A stretch of DNA of 30,496 nucleotides, from assembly GCA_964446585.1 (NCBI GenBank), contig CAYUPI010000065.1:1-30496 (forward strand), read 5' to 3'. The notes beneath the pieces were generated by a model that saw only the letters and a list, made by a program, of their open reading frames with translations, was not told the DNA's origin and made no database searches. This document shows, in pieces, positions 23,486-30,496 of the stretch. A program made the position numbers and the translations under genes. This DNA comes from CAYUPI01 sp964446585 (lineage in GTDB: Bacteria > Verrucomicrobiota > Verrucomicrobiia > Limisphaerales > UBA8199). Position 1 is the stretch's first letter. Each line of letters opens with the position of its first letter.

Positions 23486-24193
23486 ATGCGACTCACGCAT
23501 CACGCATCACGCATCACGCATCACGCATCACGCGTCGTGCCGGCGTTACTGCTGCCACTGTTACTCGCGCTTTCCAGCATTGCGCAGCTCGCCGACGACA
23601 AACAGGCCACCTTCTTCATGGGCCGGGTCCGATACAGCGCCAACGACGGCAACGATTGCGTCGGGGTCGGCCAGGACTTGATGAAACTGGTGTCCCGCGC
23701 TTCAACGCTGAAAATCCAGGAGGAGCGAAAAATCCGGCTGACCGATCCGGAGCTATTCGAGACGCCGTTCCTGTTCATGAACGGTCACAACGATTTTGTT
23801 TTTACCGCCGCGGAGATTGAGAGCTTGCGGAAATACTTGAGTCATGGCGGATTCTTCTTCGGGTCCGGCTGCTGCACCAACCCTGGCTTTCCCAATGCCT
23901 GGCGCCGCGAGTTCGGCCGCATTTTTTCCAACGAAAGGGTCCAGCCGATTCCTTACGACCATCTGATCTATCGTTCGTTCTACAAGATCGATCGCGTTCG
24001 CTGCTTGAACGAGTCGCGGGACATTCAGCTTGAAGGCCTGTTCTACCAGGGCAACCTGGTCGCTGTTCTGTGCGAGGACGGCCTCTGCTGTTCTTTTAGC
24101 GCCAACAACACCTGCAATGAAGGCAAAGGCATCGGCACCGACGACGGTCAAAAGCTCACCCTCAACATCGCCGTTTATGCCCTGACCCATTGA
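23486..24193 (+). CDS. DUF4159 protein, exported, last gene of MoxR cluster
   Basis: The protein belongs to DUF4159, commonly the last member of MoxR/vWA clusters. After a signal-type hydrophobic segment (VVPALLLPLLLALSSIAQL) come FFMGRVRYSANDG, MNGHNDFVFTAAEIESLRKY, LSHGGFFFGSGCC and YDHLIYRSFYKID, all typical of the family. The first 17 codons after ATG 23486 are encoded by a 7-bp tandem repeat (23495-23536) and read as two THHASRI-like units. An in-frame GTG at 23537, directly behind the repeat, would give a normal signal peptide without the repeat (218 residues against 235). The ATG is 2 bp after the upstream stop, supporting coupling. Six or more cysteines suggest disulfides. Function is unknown. 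Confidence 0.88.
   Translation: MRLTHHASRITHHASRVVPALLLPLLLALSSIAQLADDKQATFFMGRVRYSANDGNDCVGVGQDLMKLVSRASTLKIQEERKIRLTDPELFETPFLFMNGHNDFVFTAAEIESLRKYLSHGGFFFGSGCCTNPGFPNAWRREFGRIFSNERVQPIPYDHLIYRSFYKIDRVRCLNESRDIQLEGLFYQGNLVAVLCEDGLCCSFSANNTCNEGKGIGTDDGQKLTLNIAVYALTH
23495..23536 (+). repeat. 7-bp tandem repeat (ACGCATC) at the start of the DUF4159 gene
   Basis: Five exact ACGCATC units (23495-23529) are followed by one unit with a single change (ACGCGTC). Because 7 is not a multiple of 3, gain or loss of one unit changes the frame of anything translated from ATG 23486. Confidence 0.9.
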
Positions 24194-24256
24194 GAGGACG
24201 CTCCAAGCCGCATACTCCTTGCCCCAGCCAAGCTCCGAATCCCAAAACTCAGCATC

Positions 24257-25489
24257 GTGGCACAAGCGAAAAGCCAACGGCCGGTCAACCATGGGAAACA
24301 GAAACCTCCGCGATGCGTGCTGACAATTAACGGCGGCTCCTCGAGCATCAAATTCGCCCTTTACCGCGCGGAGCAGTCGGGCGACCGTCTGCTCTCGGGA
24401 AAGATCGATCGCATCGGGCTGTCGCAGGCCCGCTTCGTCGCGAATGTTCCTGGCCAGCAACCCTATGTCCGGCCGCTCGTTGCGCCTAATCACCAAGTCG
24501 CAGGCACGTTTCTTATCGATTGGCTCGAGCAGCAACCGGGGTTCGCCGCTTTGGCTGGGATCGGCCATCGGATCGTCCATGGCGGCAGCAAATATGGCGA
24601 GCCGCAACGCGTGACGCCGCCACTCGTTCGCGAGCTTCGGCGCCTCAAGCCTTATGACCCGGAACACTTGCCAGCCGAGATTCAACTGATCGAGTTGTTT
24701 CAGCGACGTTGTCCCAAGGCGGCGCAAATCGCCTGTTTCGACACTGCCTTTCATCGCGGCATGCCGAGCGTCGCAAGGCTGTTACCGATTCCGAGAAAAC
24801 TCGCAGCAAAGGGGATTCAAAGATATGGCTTCCACGGTCTATCCTACACGTTCTTGCTCGCGGAGTTGGGCCGACTCGCCGGGCCAGATGCGGCGCGGGG
24901 CAGGGTGGTAATGGCTCACTTGGGCAACGGCGCCAGCCTCGCTGCCGTGCATGGCGGGAAGAGCATCGATACCAGCATGGGCTTCACCCCGACTGCGGGC
25001 GTGCCGATGAGCAGTCGCTCGGGCGATCTCGATCCCGGCCTGGTCTGGTATTTGGCTAGGACCGAGCACCTGACCGCGAAGCAATTCCATCACATGGTGA
25101 ATCATCAGTCCGGCCTGCTCGGCGTTTCCGGGACCAGCCCCGACATGCGCGACTTGCTCGGGCGTGAGGTCAAGGATGAGCGCGCGGCCGAAGCCGTGGC
25201 GCTCTTTTGTTATCAGGTCAAGAAATGGATTGGCGCGTTCGCTGCCGCGCTGGGCGGCCTGGAAACGCTCGTCTTTGCGGGCGGCATTGGCGAGAATTCG
25301 CCTCAGGTGCGGCAGCGGATTTGCGCCGGCCTCGAGTTTTTTGGCGTTAAACTTGATCAAAGCCGCAACGAGAGCAATGCGGCGGTGATTTCGTCCGACA
25401 GCAGCCCAGCAACGGTCCGAGTGATGCGCACGGATGAAGAAGTCGTGATTGCCCAGGCTGTCCGCCAGGTCGTTGGCCTTGCCATTTAA
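24257..25489 (+). CDS. ackA: Acetate kinase
   Basis: Acetate kinase converts acetyl phosphate and ADP to acetate and ATP. Family landmarks are TINGGSSSIKFALY (Asn25, phosphate binding), GIGHRIVHGG (active-site Arg), CFDTAFHRGMP (catalytic Asp), AHLGNGASLAAV, the DTSMGFTPTAGVPMSSRSGD segment (second active-site Arg) and FAGGIGENSPQVR near the end. In the commonest acetate kinases the loop after GFTP is LEG-L-MGTRCGD; here it is TAGVPMSSRSGD, as in some acetate/propionate kinases found with phosphoketolase. The start is GTG 24257, 63 bp behind the DUF4159 stop; N-terminal extension before Asn25 is slightly longer than usual. The phosphoketolase gene follows after 122 bp. Confidence 0.95.
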   Translation: MAQAKSQRPVNHGKQKPPRCVLTINGGSSSIKFALYRAEQSGDRLLSGKIDRIGLSQARFVANVPGQQPYVRPLVAPNHQVAGTFLIDWLEQQPGFAALAGIGHRIVHGGSKYGEPQRVTPPLVRELRRLKPYDPEHLPAEIQLIELFQRRCPKAAQIACFDTAFHRGMPSVARLLPIPRKLAAKGIQRYGFHGLSYTFLLAELGRLAGPDAARGRVVMAHLGNGASLAAVHGGKSIDTSMGFTPTAGVPMSSRSGDLDPGLVWYLARTEHLTAKQFHHMVNHQSGLLGVSGTSPDMRDLLGREVKDERAAEAVALFCYQVKKWIGAFAAALGGLETLVFAGGIGENSPQVRQRICAGLEFFGVKLDQSRNESNAAVISSDSSPATVRVMRTDEEVVIAQAVRQVVGLAI

Positions 25490-25495
25490 TTCTTC

Positions 25496-25572
25496 ATCGT
25501 AATCTGCTTCGAGGACGAAACAGCCCGATCAGATTACAAATCAGATTACAAGCGAGAATACGAGATTACGAT
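25496..25572. repeat. Short direct and inverted repeats before the phosphoketolase gene
   Basis: Two adjacent exact copies of ATCAGATTACAA occupy 25528-25539 and 25540-25551. They lie inside a 10-bp inverted pair, ATCGTAATCT (25496-25505) with AGATTACGAT (25563-25572). This may be a dispersed repeat or a regulatory leader. Confidence 0.6.
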
Positions 25573-25611
25573 TAAGATTGAGAAAGCAGACTGAACGTTA
25601 GGACCAAAATT

Positions 25612-27975
25612 ATGTCACAGCCACTTTCCCCCACCCTCCTCCGCAAAATGAACGCGTACTGGCGCGCCGCCAATTACCTCTCGGTCGGCCAGATATATTT
25701 GTACGACAACCCTCTTTTGAAGCGGCCGTTGAGGCTCGCGGACATCAAGCCGCGCCTATTAGGACACTGGGGCACCACGCCCGGCTTGAACTTCATTTAT
25801 GTGCACTTGAACCGCGCGATCAAGGAGCGCGACCTGAACATGATTTTCCTCGCTGGTCCAGGCCATGGCGGGCCGGCGGTCGTGGCAAATACTTATCTCG
25901 AAGGGAGCTACAGCGAGCTCTACTCCAATGTCAGCCAGGACGAACGGGGTATGAAGCGCCTTTTCAAACAATTCTCCTTTCCCGGAGGCATCCCGAGCCA
26001 CGCGGCGCCCGAGACACCCGGCTCGATTCATGAAGGCGGCGAGCTCGGCTACGCCCTGAGCCACGCTTACGGGGCGGCATTCGATAATCCCGATCTCATT
26101 GTCGCCTGCATCATCGGCGATGGCGAAGCCGAGTCCGGCCCTTTGGCAGGCAGTTGGCACGCCAACAAATTTCTTAACCCGGTCTCCGACGGTGCGGTCC
26201 TGCCGATTCTGCATTTGAACGGATATAAGATTGCCAACCCAACCATGTTGGCGCGCGTCAGTCGCCAGGAACTCACAGAACTGCTCCGCGGCTACGGCTA
26301 CAAACCGTACTTCGTCGAAGGCGAGCAGCCCGCAGCAATGCATCAGCAAATGGCCGCCGCGCTGGACCAGATGCTCGAGGAGATCAGGTCCATTCAGAGC
26401 GCCGCGCGCAAGCGCGGATTCAAACGGCGGCCGATCTGGCCGATGCTCGTTTTCATCAGTCCCAAAGGCTGGACCGGCCCCAAGAAAGTCGATGGCAAGG
26501 TCACTGAAGGTTCCTGGCGCTCGCACCAGGTGCCTCTCTCGGACCTGGCAGCCAAACCGAGTCACGTGCGGCAGTTGGAAAAATGGATGAAGAGCTACAA
26601 GCCTGAAGAGTTGTTCGATGAAAGCGGGAGGCTAAAGTCCGAGCTCTCAGAACTCGCCCCGAAAGGTGCTCGCCGTATGGGCGCCAACCCGTACGCCAAC
26701 GGCGGCCTGCTGTTGCGCGACCTGCGGATGCCTGATTTTTGCGATTATGCCGTCGCTGTGCCCCGTCCGGGGTCCGTCACGGCCGAGGCCACGCGCGTCA
26801 CGGGCGGGTTTCTGCGGGACGTAGTCAAACTCAATGCTGCCAATTTCCGCGTGTTCGGCCCCGACGAAACGGAATCCAACCGGCTGAGCGCGGTCTTCGA
26901 GGCCACCAATCGCATGTTCACTGGCGAGATCCTCAAGACCGACGAGCACGTCGCGCCGGAGGGCCGCGTGCTCGAAGTGCTGAGCGAACACCTGTGCCAG
27001 GGCTGGTTGGAAGGGTACCTGCTCACCGGCCGTCACGGCTTCTTTTCCTGCTACGAAGCTTTCATCCACATCGTGGACTCGATGTTCAATCAGCACGCCA
27101 AATGGCTCAAGGTCACGCGGCACATTCCTTGGCGGCGGCCCATCGCGTCGCTCAATTACCTGCTGACCTCTCATGTCTGGCGCCAGGACCATAATGGCTT
27201 CAGCCACCAGGACCCGGGCTTCATCGATCATGCGATGAACAAGAAAGCTGAGATTATCCGCGTCTATCTGCCGCCGGATGCGAACACGCTGCTGTCCGTC
27301 ACCGACCACTGTCTCCGGAGCCGGCATTACATCAATATCATCGTTGCCGGGAAACAGCCCGCGCCGCAATGGCTTGACATGGACGCCGCCGTCAAACATT
27401 GCACCGCCGGCATCGGTATCTGGCCCTGGGCCAGCAACGACCAGGGCGGCGAGCCTGACGTCGTGCTCGCCTGCGCCGGCGATGTCCCGACTCTGGAAAC
27501 CCTCGCCGCCGTCGAAATGCTGCGCGGTTATTTTCCGGAGCTGAAAGTGCGCGTGATCAACGTCGTGGACCTGATGACTCTCCAACCTCAGAGCGAGCAT
27601 CCACACGGCCTGCGCGACCGCGATTTCGACGCGCTGTTCACCAAAGACAAGCCGATCATTTTCGCCTACCACGGTTATCCCTGGCTCATTCATCGGCTGA
27701 CCTACCGCCGCACGAACCACGACAACCTCCACGTCCGCGGTTACAAAGAGGAAGGCACGACTACCACTCCATTCGACATGGTCGTCCTCAACGATCTCGA
27801 CCGGTTCCATCTCGTCGGAGACGTCATTGACCGAGTGGCGAGCCTCGGCGACCGTGCCGCTTACGCTAAACAGGACCTCCGCGATCGGCTTATCGATCAC
27901 AAAAATTACATCCACAAATATGGCCAGGACCTGCCCCAGATCCGTGACTGGCGCTGGGGCGCGACACGGAGATAA
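25612..27975 (+). CDS. xfp: Phosphoketolase (xylulose-5-P / fructose-6-P)
   Basis: The enzyme is a thiamine-diphosphate phosphoketolase splitting xylulose 5-phosphate, and often fructose 6-phosphate, with phosphate to acetyl phosphate plus glyceraldehyde 3-phosphate or erythrose 4-phosphate. At 787 residues it has normal length. Visible motifs are GHWGTTPGLNFIYVHLNR, AGPGHGGPAVVANTYLEGSY near residue 81, PGSIHEGGELGYALSHAYGA, the ThDP/Mg motif beginning GDGEAESGP at about 169 with LHLNGYKI supplying the Asn, and in the second half EGRVLEVLSEHLCQGW and RQDHNGFSHQDPGF. The C-terminal part contains FAYHGYPWLIHRLTYRR. AGGA lies 9 nt before ATG 25612. Acetyl phosphate made here is the substrate of the acetate kinase encoded just upstream. 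Confidence 0.97.
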   Translation: MSQPLSPTLLRKMNAYWRAANYLSVGQIYLYDNPLLKRPLRLADIKPRLLGHWGTTPGLNFIYVHLNRAIKERDLNMIFLAGPGHGGPAVVANTYLEGSYSELYSNVSQDERGMKRLFKQFSFPGGIPSHAAPETPGSIHEGGELGYALSHAYGAAFDNPDLIVACIIGDGEAESGPLAGSWHANKFLNPVSDGAVLPILHLNGYKIANPTMLARVSRQELTELLRGYGYKPYFVEGEQPAAMHQQMAAALDQMLEEIRSIQSAARKRGFKRRPIWPMLVFISPKGWTGPKKVDGKVTEGSWRSHQVPLSDLAAKPSHVRQLEKWMKSYKPEELFDESGRLKSELSELAPKGARRMGANPYANGGLLLRDLRMPDFCDYAVAVPRPGSVTAEATRVTGGFLRDVVKLNAANFRVFGPDETESNRLSAVFEATNRMFTGEILKTDEHVAPEGRVLEVLSEHLCQGWLEGYLLTGRHGFFSCYEAFIHIVDSMFNQHAKWLKVTRHIPWRRPIASLNYLLTSHVWRQDHNGFSHQDPGFIDHAMNKKAEIIRVYLPPDANTLLSVTDHCLRSRHYINIIVAGKQPAPQWLDMDAAVKHCTAGIGIWPWASNDQGGEPDVVLACAGDVPTLETLAAVEMLRGYFPELKVRVINVVDLMTLQPQSEHPHGLRDRDFDALFTKDKPIIFAYHGYPWLIHRLTYRRTNHDNLHVRGYKEEGTTTTPFDMVVLNDLDRFHLVGDVIDRVASLGDRAAYAKQDLRDRLIDHKNYIHKYGQDLPQIRDWRWGATRR

Positions 27976-27980
27976 TTGAA

Positions 27981-28146
27981 GGAGACGACGTGACCGCGTG
28001 TTGCCCAAGCGGCGGAGCGCGGCCGTCCCCGGCCGCAGCAACGGTTGAATGGGTTGTTTCTCTCGAATTTCGGCGCAACCGTCGGACTGAGAGTCGCCCC
28101 TTTCCCACGATTTCGCGTTTGGGCAACACGCCCTCACGTCGTCTCC
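27981..28146 (-). repeat. 166-bp dispersed element with terminal inverted repeats, copy 2
   Basis: This copy is inverted relative to copy 1 (1991-2156) and has the same length. Its ends, 27981-28009 against the complement of 28118-28146, match at 26 of 29 positions. Inside, GCGGCCG/CGGCCGC forms a perfect 7-bp stem with a TCCC loop and ACGGTTG pairs with CAACCGT. It begins 5 bp behind the phosphoketolase stop, so it would form the 3' end of that transcript. Confidence 0.85.
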
Positions 28147-28369
28147 AACAATGGAGTTTCCGGCGGTGGAAAACAGTCGTGCGAGCAACCCGACCTCGGC
28201 GCCCATTGGACAAATCGCCGCACTCCGGCGCGGCAAAATGTTTTCCACGGTGGCAAAACTCTTTCCGCTGCGGCGGCTGGAACGAAAAGAGACCGCGAAC
28301 GTAATCGCCCGAATGGCCGTCCAAAAATTGGGCAGGAGGGATGCCGTGCGCGAAAAATCGCTGCCGTTG

Positions 28370-28442
28370 TAGGAGCCGACGTAAGGAGGCTCAATTTTCG
28401 AAGGATTCCACCGCTCAGAAGAGCCCCCTGACGTCGGTCCTA
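28370..28442. repeat. 73-bp palindromic element sharing ends with the 166-bp element
   Basis: The arms 28370-28392 and 28421-28442 are complementary apart from one single-base gap and two mismatches. The outermost TAGGAGCCGACGTAAGG is the same sequence as the end of copy 1 of the 166-bp element read inward from 2158. The interior is different and short. Confidence 0.75.
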
Positions 28443-28479
28443 TCCCCCGGCCCGGAAGTTGCTCCCAATCCGCCCGTAA

Positions 28480-29637
28480 ATGCGGTTTGTTCGAGTCTTA
28501 TTGGGTGTCTTTGGAGTAATCGGCACGGTTCGGTCCGTCGATGGGCAATCCATTTACAGCATGGACGGCACCCCAACGGGACTGGAGGAAGAAATACGCT
28601 GGAAGGTCAATCGGGGGCGATTCGACAGTACCAGCGAGAATTTGACGCGCGGGACAGCTTACACCGATGTGCCGGCCTCGTCAGGGCCGCTGGCCCCCAA
28701 CCAGGAAATCACGCTGGCCGCCCGGCATCAAAGCGAGGACATGGCAAAAGCGAATTTGTTTCAGCACAGTACCGTTCCGGGCAGCCTCTACTACAACCCA
28801 ACCAACCAGCCGAATCCATGGGACCGCATGCATGCGGAAGGGTATTCGTACAACAGCGCTGGCGAGAACATCGCCGCCGGTTACACTAGCTCGGAGTCGG
28901 TCTATGTCGCCTGGTGGAACAGCAGTACCGGTCATCGCGCAAACATGTACAACAGCGCCTATCGCGAGGTCGGCAACGGCTACTATTACTGGAGTTCCTC
29001 CTTGTACCGTAGCTATTATACAATGGATTTGGGCAACTCGGGCAGCACCTGCTTTTTGACTGACACCCTCTTCCAGGACGCGAATGGCGACGGTGTTTAT
29101 CAATCCTCCGAGGCCGTCCCGGGTGTCGCGATCCGCTTGCTCGTGGGTGGCAATGTGTTTGGTTTCTGTGATATTTCCACGTCTGTCGGTAGTTTTGCCA
29201 TTCCGCTGCAATCTCTGGCTACCAACACCCTGGCGCAAGTCGTCCTCTCGAATACGACTACCGCGGCGGTGGTCATGAGCATTCCCCGCGATTACCGGAA
29301 CTATACCACAGTCTCGCTCGCTCCCGGCGAGAGCCTTGTCTATGGCACCTTCACTCGGCCAACGACTGCTCGCAACGTCGGGCTGAGGGACCTTACTCCG
29401 GTTCAAATGCCGCTCGTGGCGGCTCCGCTTTCCATCACCGCGTCTGGCACGAACGTCACCCTTCGCTGGACCTCTGTCGCGGGCCTGACCTACCAACCGG
29501 AATGGACAACTGATTTCGTCACCTGGACTGCCTCCACCAATGTTTACCTGTCCGGCACCGGCAGCGACATGACCTACACCGAGACCGCTCCGCCTCAGGG
29601 CTCGAAGTTCTATCGTCTGCTCATTAGTTCGCCGTGA
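28480..29637 (+). CDS. Secreted CAP-domain protein with EF-hand-like loop
   Basis: The 385-residue protein has a signal peptide (VRVLLGVFGVIGTVRSVDGQ) and a CAP/SCP domain over about residues 30-190. CAP hallmarks are ARHQSEDMAKANLFQHS (His and Glu of the CAP cavity), GENIAAGY, and AWWNSSTGHRANMYNSAYR (second His). Then comes FQDANGDGVYQSSEAVPGV, an EF-hand-like calcium loop at the head of a beta-sandwich of Cna-B/SdrD type. The last 65 residues (VTLRWTSVAGLTYQPEWTTD and KFYRLLI) form the C-terminal beta module often attached to secreted proteins in this phylum. Bacterial CAP proteins are extracellular with unknown targets. No ribosome site stands out before ATG 28480. Confidence 0.9.
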   Translation: MRFVRVLLGVFGVIGTVRSVDGQSIYSMDGTPTGLEEEIRWKVNRGRFDSTSENLTRGTAYTDVPASSGPLAPNQEITLAARHQSEDMAKANLFQHSTVPGSLYYNPTNQPNPWDRMHAEGYSYNSAGENIAAGYTSSESVYVAWWNSSTGHRANMYNSAYREVGNGYYYWSSSLYRSYYTMDLGNSGSTCFLTDTLFQDANGDGVYQSSEAVPGVAIRLLVGGNVFGFCDISTSVGSFAIPLQSLATNTLAQVVLSNTTTAAVVMSIPRDYRNYTTVSLAPGESLVYGTFTRPTTARNVGLRDLTPVQMPLVAAPLSITASGTNVTLRWTSVAGLTYQPEWTTDFVTWTASTNVYLSGTGSDMTYTETAPPQGSKFYRLLISSP

Positions 29638-29798
29638 GGTAGAATTCCGCGCGTCATTCTCCGCCGCCCGCTGCCGTATCCAGCAGAGCTAAGCCCCGCT
29701 CTCTGTGTTCTCTACACCGCGGTTTAGGCTCCAAAATGCCGCGCGGATCTTTCCTCGCAGCCTTGCGACCTTACGGTTTTGCTTTATTCTCACCGCTT

Positions 29799-29894
29799 AT
29801 GGTGAGGGAAGGCTGGGACACAACGCAAAGAGGCACTCGACGCCGGAGACGCGATTTGTTTCCTTCAGTGGTATCCTTCACGCGGCGTGAGTGA
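29799..29894 (+). CDS. Possible 31-codon ORF or repeat fragment
   Basis: From ATG 29799 a 31-residue peptide runs to TGA 29892-29894; it contains REGWDTTQRGTRRRRRD and ends VVSFTRRE. The wording resembles short peptides I associate with verrucomicrobial intergenic sequence, but this is recollection and not checked. No ribosome site is visible. The remainder of the 281-bp gap between the CAP and GrpB genes shows nothing else. Confidence 0.2.
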   Translation: MVREGWDTTQRGTRRRRRDLFPSVVSFTRRE

Positions 29895-29918
29895 GTTCTC
29901 GCGAAAGCCGACAGCGCC

Positions 29919-30446
29919 ATGCCCGCACTCGATGAGCCAGTCCACATCTGTGAATACCAGGCCACCTGGCCTGCACTGTTTGCCGCCGAGCGGGCGCGCT
30001 TGAGTGCGGCACTTGCTGTCAGCCCGCAAACTGTGCAACACATCGGAAGCACGGCTGTGCCCGGGTTGGCCGCCAAGCCCGTCATCGATCTCATGCTCGG
30101 CCTAAAGGAGTTTCCGCCCGCCGAGGCCATTATCAAATCGATCAAAATCTTGGGCTACGAGGCGTTCGGTGAGGCCTGCGTCCCTGAGCGCATGTACTTT
30201 CGTCTTCGCTCGCCGAAACTGAGCGCGAATCTGCACGTCGTAGTCTGGGGAGGCGAACACTGGGTGAATAACATCGCGCTACGTGAATTCCTTCGATCCA
30301 ACGCCGCGGCGCGCGAGCGGTACGCGCAGGCGAAGATGCAGGCGATTGCCTCCGGAGCTCAGACCTTGCTCCCGTACTCTTCTGCCAAGGCGGCTGTCAT
30401 CAAAGCCTTGCTGCGAGAGGCACTGGCCGTCCAGCATGGCGGCTAG
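29919..30446 (+). CDS. GrpB-family (UPF0157) nucleotidyltransferase-fold protein
   Basis: The 175-residue protein is of the GrpB/UPF0157 family, which has a nucleotidyltransferase-like fold. Diagnostic segments are ICEYQATWPALFAAERARL, QHIGSTAVPGLAAKPVIDLM with the conserved GS and D-L-M residues, HVVVWGGEHWVNNIALREFL and the C-terminal helix YAQAKMQAIASGAQ. Homologues are sometimes fused to dephospho-CoA kinase; here the domain is alone. Substrate and reaction are not established. The ATG at 29919 has no obvious ribosome site, but the family match begins a few residues later, which supports it. Confidence 0.92.
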   Translation: MPALDEPVHICEYQATWPALFAAERARLSAALAVSPQTVQHIGSTAVPGLAAKPVIDLMLGLKEFPPAEAIIKSIKILGYEAFGEACVPERMYFRLRSPKLSANLHVVVWGGEHWVNNIALREFLRSNAAARERYAQAKMQAIASGAQTLLPYSSAKAAVIKALLREALAVQHGG

Positions 30447-30496
30447 TCTCCTGAGTCATTGATTTCTTGTATAATTATTGTTTTTCAATTGCTACC

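Larger units (their letters stand above)
27976..28479. other. Intergenic region built of repeats
   Basis: The gap between the phosphoketolase and CAP genes contains the second 166-bp element (27981-28146), a middle part of about 220 bp with an imperfectly spaced pair GTGGAAAAC/GTTTTCCAC (28166-28174 and 28240-28248), and the 73-bp element (28370-28442). Short ORFs here, including 28151-28372, show no family resemblance. Confidence 0.6.

Noticed and set aside
23495..23536. CRISPR-like short repeat array
   Set aside because: The units are 7 bp and contiguous with no spacers, so it is a simple tandem repeat.
26647..28248. Minus-strand ORF of 533 codons antisense to the phosphoketolase gene
   Set aside because: The phosphoketolase frame is unmistakable; the antisense frame lacks stops because of codon bias and continues into the 166-bp repeat.
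28151..28372. 73-codon ORF, or 44 codons from 28238, between two repeat elements
   Set aside because: The peptide is basic and could be helical, but it lies wholly between repeats, shows no family and lacks a ribosome site.
30459..30475. TATAAT with a TTGATT nearby at the right edge, as a promoter
   Set aside because: The two hexamers are only 5 bp apart, far from the needed 16-18 bp, and no -35 box is found at the right distance; AT-richness explains the match.

Overview
The window looks like chromosomal DNA of a Verrucomicrobiota bacterium, probably a soil or freshwater member near the Limisphaerales/Pedosphaera group. The evidence is a prepilin-like protein with the FTLIELLVVIAIIAILA leader and an RHNQDG-type C-terminal motif, a PQQ-type propeller, a C-terminal 'Y..E.TTDF..WT' module on a secreted CAP protein, a DUF4159 gene, weak Shine-Dalgarno sites and many GC-rich intergenic inverted repeats. 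This placement is inferred from protein style, not from a marker gene. I saw no tRNA, rRNA, CRISPR array, integrase or complete insertion sequence.

Region 1 (1-5303) holds the tail of an alpha/beta hydrolase, then leftward genes for an aspartate-type aminotransferase, a prepilin-like secreted protein and a lipoprotein resembling the SecD P1 head domain. Diverging from these are a 38-residue basic protein and a YbaK-type aminoacyl-tRNA deacylase, converging on a RibD-like reductase. Region 2 (5304-13402) holds a large secreted protein joining a degenerate caspase-like domain to DUF3857 and transglutaminase, a GNAT acetyltransferase of AAC(6') type downstream of a secreted PQQ propeller, a divergent solitary GHKL ATPase and an outer-membrane MetA-like protein. 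About 1 kb without a confident gene follows.

Region 3 (14425-24193) is the centrepiece: six rightward genes encoding a MoxR AAA+ ATPase, a DUF58 protein, a BatA-like membrane protein, a huge membrane-anchored coiled-coil protein, a vWA protein with a glutamine-amidotransferase-like domain, and a DUF4159 protein. Four of the five junctions are within 26 bp, one with an ATGA overlap. By analogy with other MoxR-vWA partnerships this is an envelope assembly or chaperone machine; its client is unknown. Directly behind it are acetate kinase and phosphoketolase, a two-enzyme route from sugar phosphates through acetyl phosphate to ATP.

Region 4 (27976-30496) has intergenic repeats, a secreted CAP-domain protein and a GrpB-family protein.

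The most unusual non-coding signals are a 166-bp element present twice (about 83 % identical, ungapped, with roughly 29-bp terminal inverted repeats), each copy just behind a stop codon and in the same orientation relative to that gene; a 73-bp element sharing the same outer ends; and a 7-bp tandem repeat across the first codons of the DUF4159 gene, whose copy number could switch the reading frame.
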